A stretch of DNA of 64,000 nt, taken from assembly GCA_002796325.1 (NCBI GenBank), contig PCXA01000001.1, positions 1 to 64,000 of the forward strand, given 5' to 3'. This document shows, piece by piece, positions 63,766 to 64,000 of this stretch. Position 1 is the stretch's first letter; every line of letters begins with the position of its first letter. A program made the translations under genes and the position numbers. This DNA is from Deltaproteobacteria bacterium CG11_big_fil_rev_8_21_14_0_20_47_16 (lineage in GTDB: Bacteria > UBA10199 > GCA-002796325 > 1-14-0-20-47-16). The notes under the pieces were generated by a model that was not told the origin of the DNA, did not search any database, and saw only the letters and a program-made list of their open reading frames with translations.

Positions 63766-64000
63766 ATGGAAACCATTGTAACCGTTATTCACTATATCGT
63801 GTGCACATTCATGATTGGTGCAATTTTAATGCAGGCAGGAAAAGGCGCTGACATTGGTGCCGCATTCGGGTCGGGCGGATCCCAAACTGTTTTTGGTGCA
63901 CGCGGTCCTGCGACCTTTTTAAATAAAATTACAATTGGCGCAGCGATTATCTTTTTGTTTACGTCGCTCACGCTGGCACAGTTGGCAAAAAAAGAGTCTG
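63766..64000 (+). CDS. secG: Protein translocase subunit SecG (5' part)
   Basis: Starts at ATG 63766 behind AAAGGAA and runs off the window after 78 codons. Two membrane segments flank the conserved MQAGKGADIGAAFGSG and SQTVFGARGPATFL. It is the SecYEG accessory subunit. Position after tpiA is common. Confidence 0.93.
   Translation, partial: METIVTVIHYIVCTFMIGAILMQAGKGADIGAAFGSGGSQTVFGARGPATFLNKITIGAAIIFLFTSLTLAQLAKKES

Overview
The window comes from a Gram-negative bacterium: it has an outer-membrane secretin, beta-barrel proteins, several lipoproteins and periplasmic proteins. Base composition is moderate. The MSHA-like pilus locus, CIRCE-controlled groESL, FecR/CHASE2-cyclase signalling genes and gap-pgk-tpiA-secG order would suit a deltaproteobacterial-grade lineage (Bdellovibrionota, Myxococcota or Desulfobacterota relatives). 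That placement is inference; no 16S rRNA or other decisive marker is present. I found no rRNA, tRNA, CRISPR array, transposase or integrase.

Region 1 (1-14.3 kb) is accessory. After the tail of a TolB/PD40-type beta-propeller gene come small unknown genes, a HEPN plus PH-like pair, and a defence-type operon. The operon holds a nuclease-like gene, a NACHT STAND NTPase with a long repeat tail, and a DUF4238-like gene. The nuclease and NACHT genes share one reading frame and are separated by a single TAA codon. Next come a DUF6602 nuclease-like gene, a class III cyclase-fold gene with a DUF6176 partner, a LysE exporter, a GNAT acetyltransferase, a methyltransferase and a YeiH transporter. Three gene modules here are bracketed by short direct repeats (44 bp, 43 bp and 21 bp plus terminator). 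This suggests cassette-like gain, although no recombinase is visible.

Region 2 (14.3-29.6 kb) has a tandem DUF2846 protein, an NmrA/DUF2867 protein and a complete MSHA-like type IV pilus locus: response regulator, ATPase, platform, pilins and pseudopilins, ExeA-like ATPase, TPR protein, PilM/N/O/P-like proteins and secretin. Two tandem paralogous pseudopilins lack the usual Glu5.

Region 3 (29.6-46.8 kb) is mixed housekeeping and transport: an MltD-like lytic transglycosylase, Calx-beta protein, dihaem peroxidase, GIY-YIG fusion, LMF1-like protein, SulP plus carbonic anhydrase (probable bicarbonate uptake), AzlCD, TrmB, a BNR lipoprotein, an SDR, ferritin, an outer-membrane barrel, and an Fe3+/polyamine-type ABC importer.

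Region 4 (46.8-64 kb) has groEL and groES (groES with a Cys-rich N-terminal extension, a sigma-70 promoter and a CIRCE operator), and a SAM-I (S-box) riboswitch upstream of a large unknown gene. An LRR lipoprotein and a methyltransferase follow. A minus-strand signalling operon then combines a TPR/barrel protein, FecR protein, CHASE2 adenylate cyclase and a protein with two cNMP-binding domains, PqqD and a degenerate M50 motif. The window ends in the glycolytic genes gap-pgk-tpiA and the start of secG.
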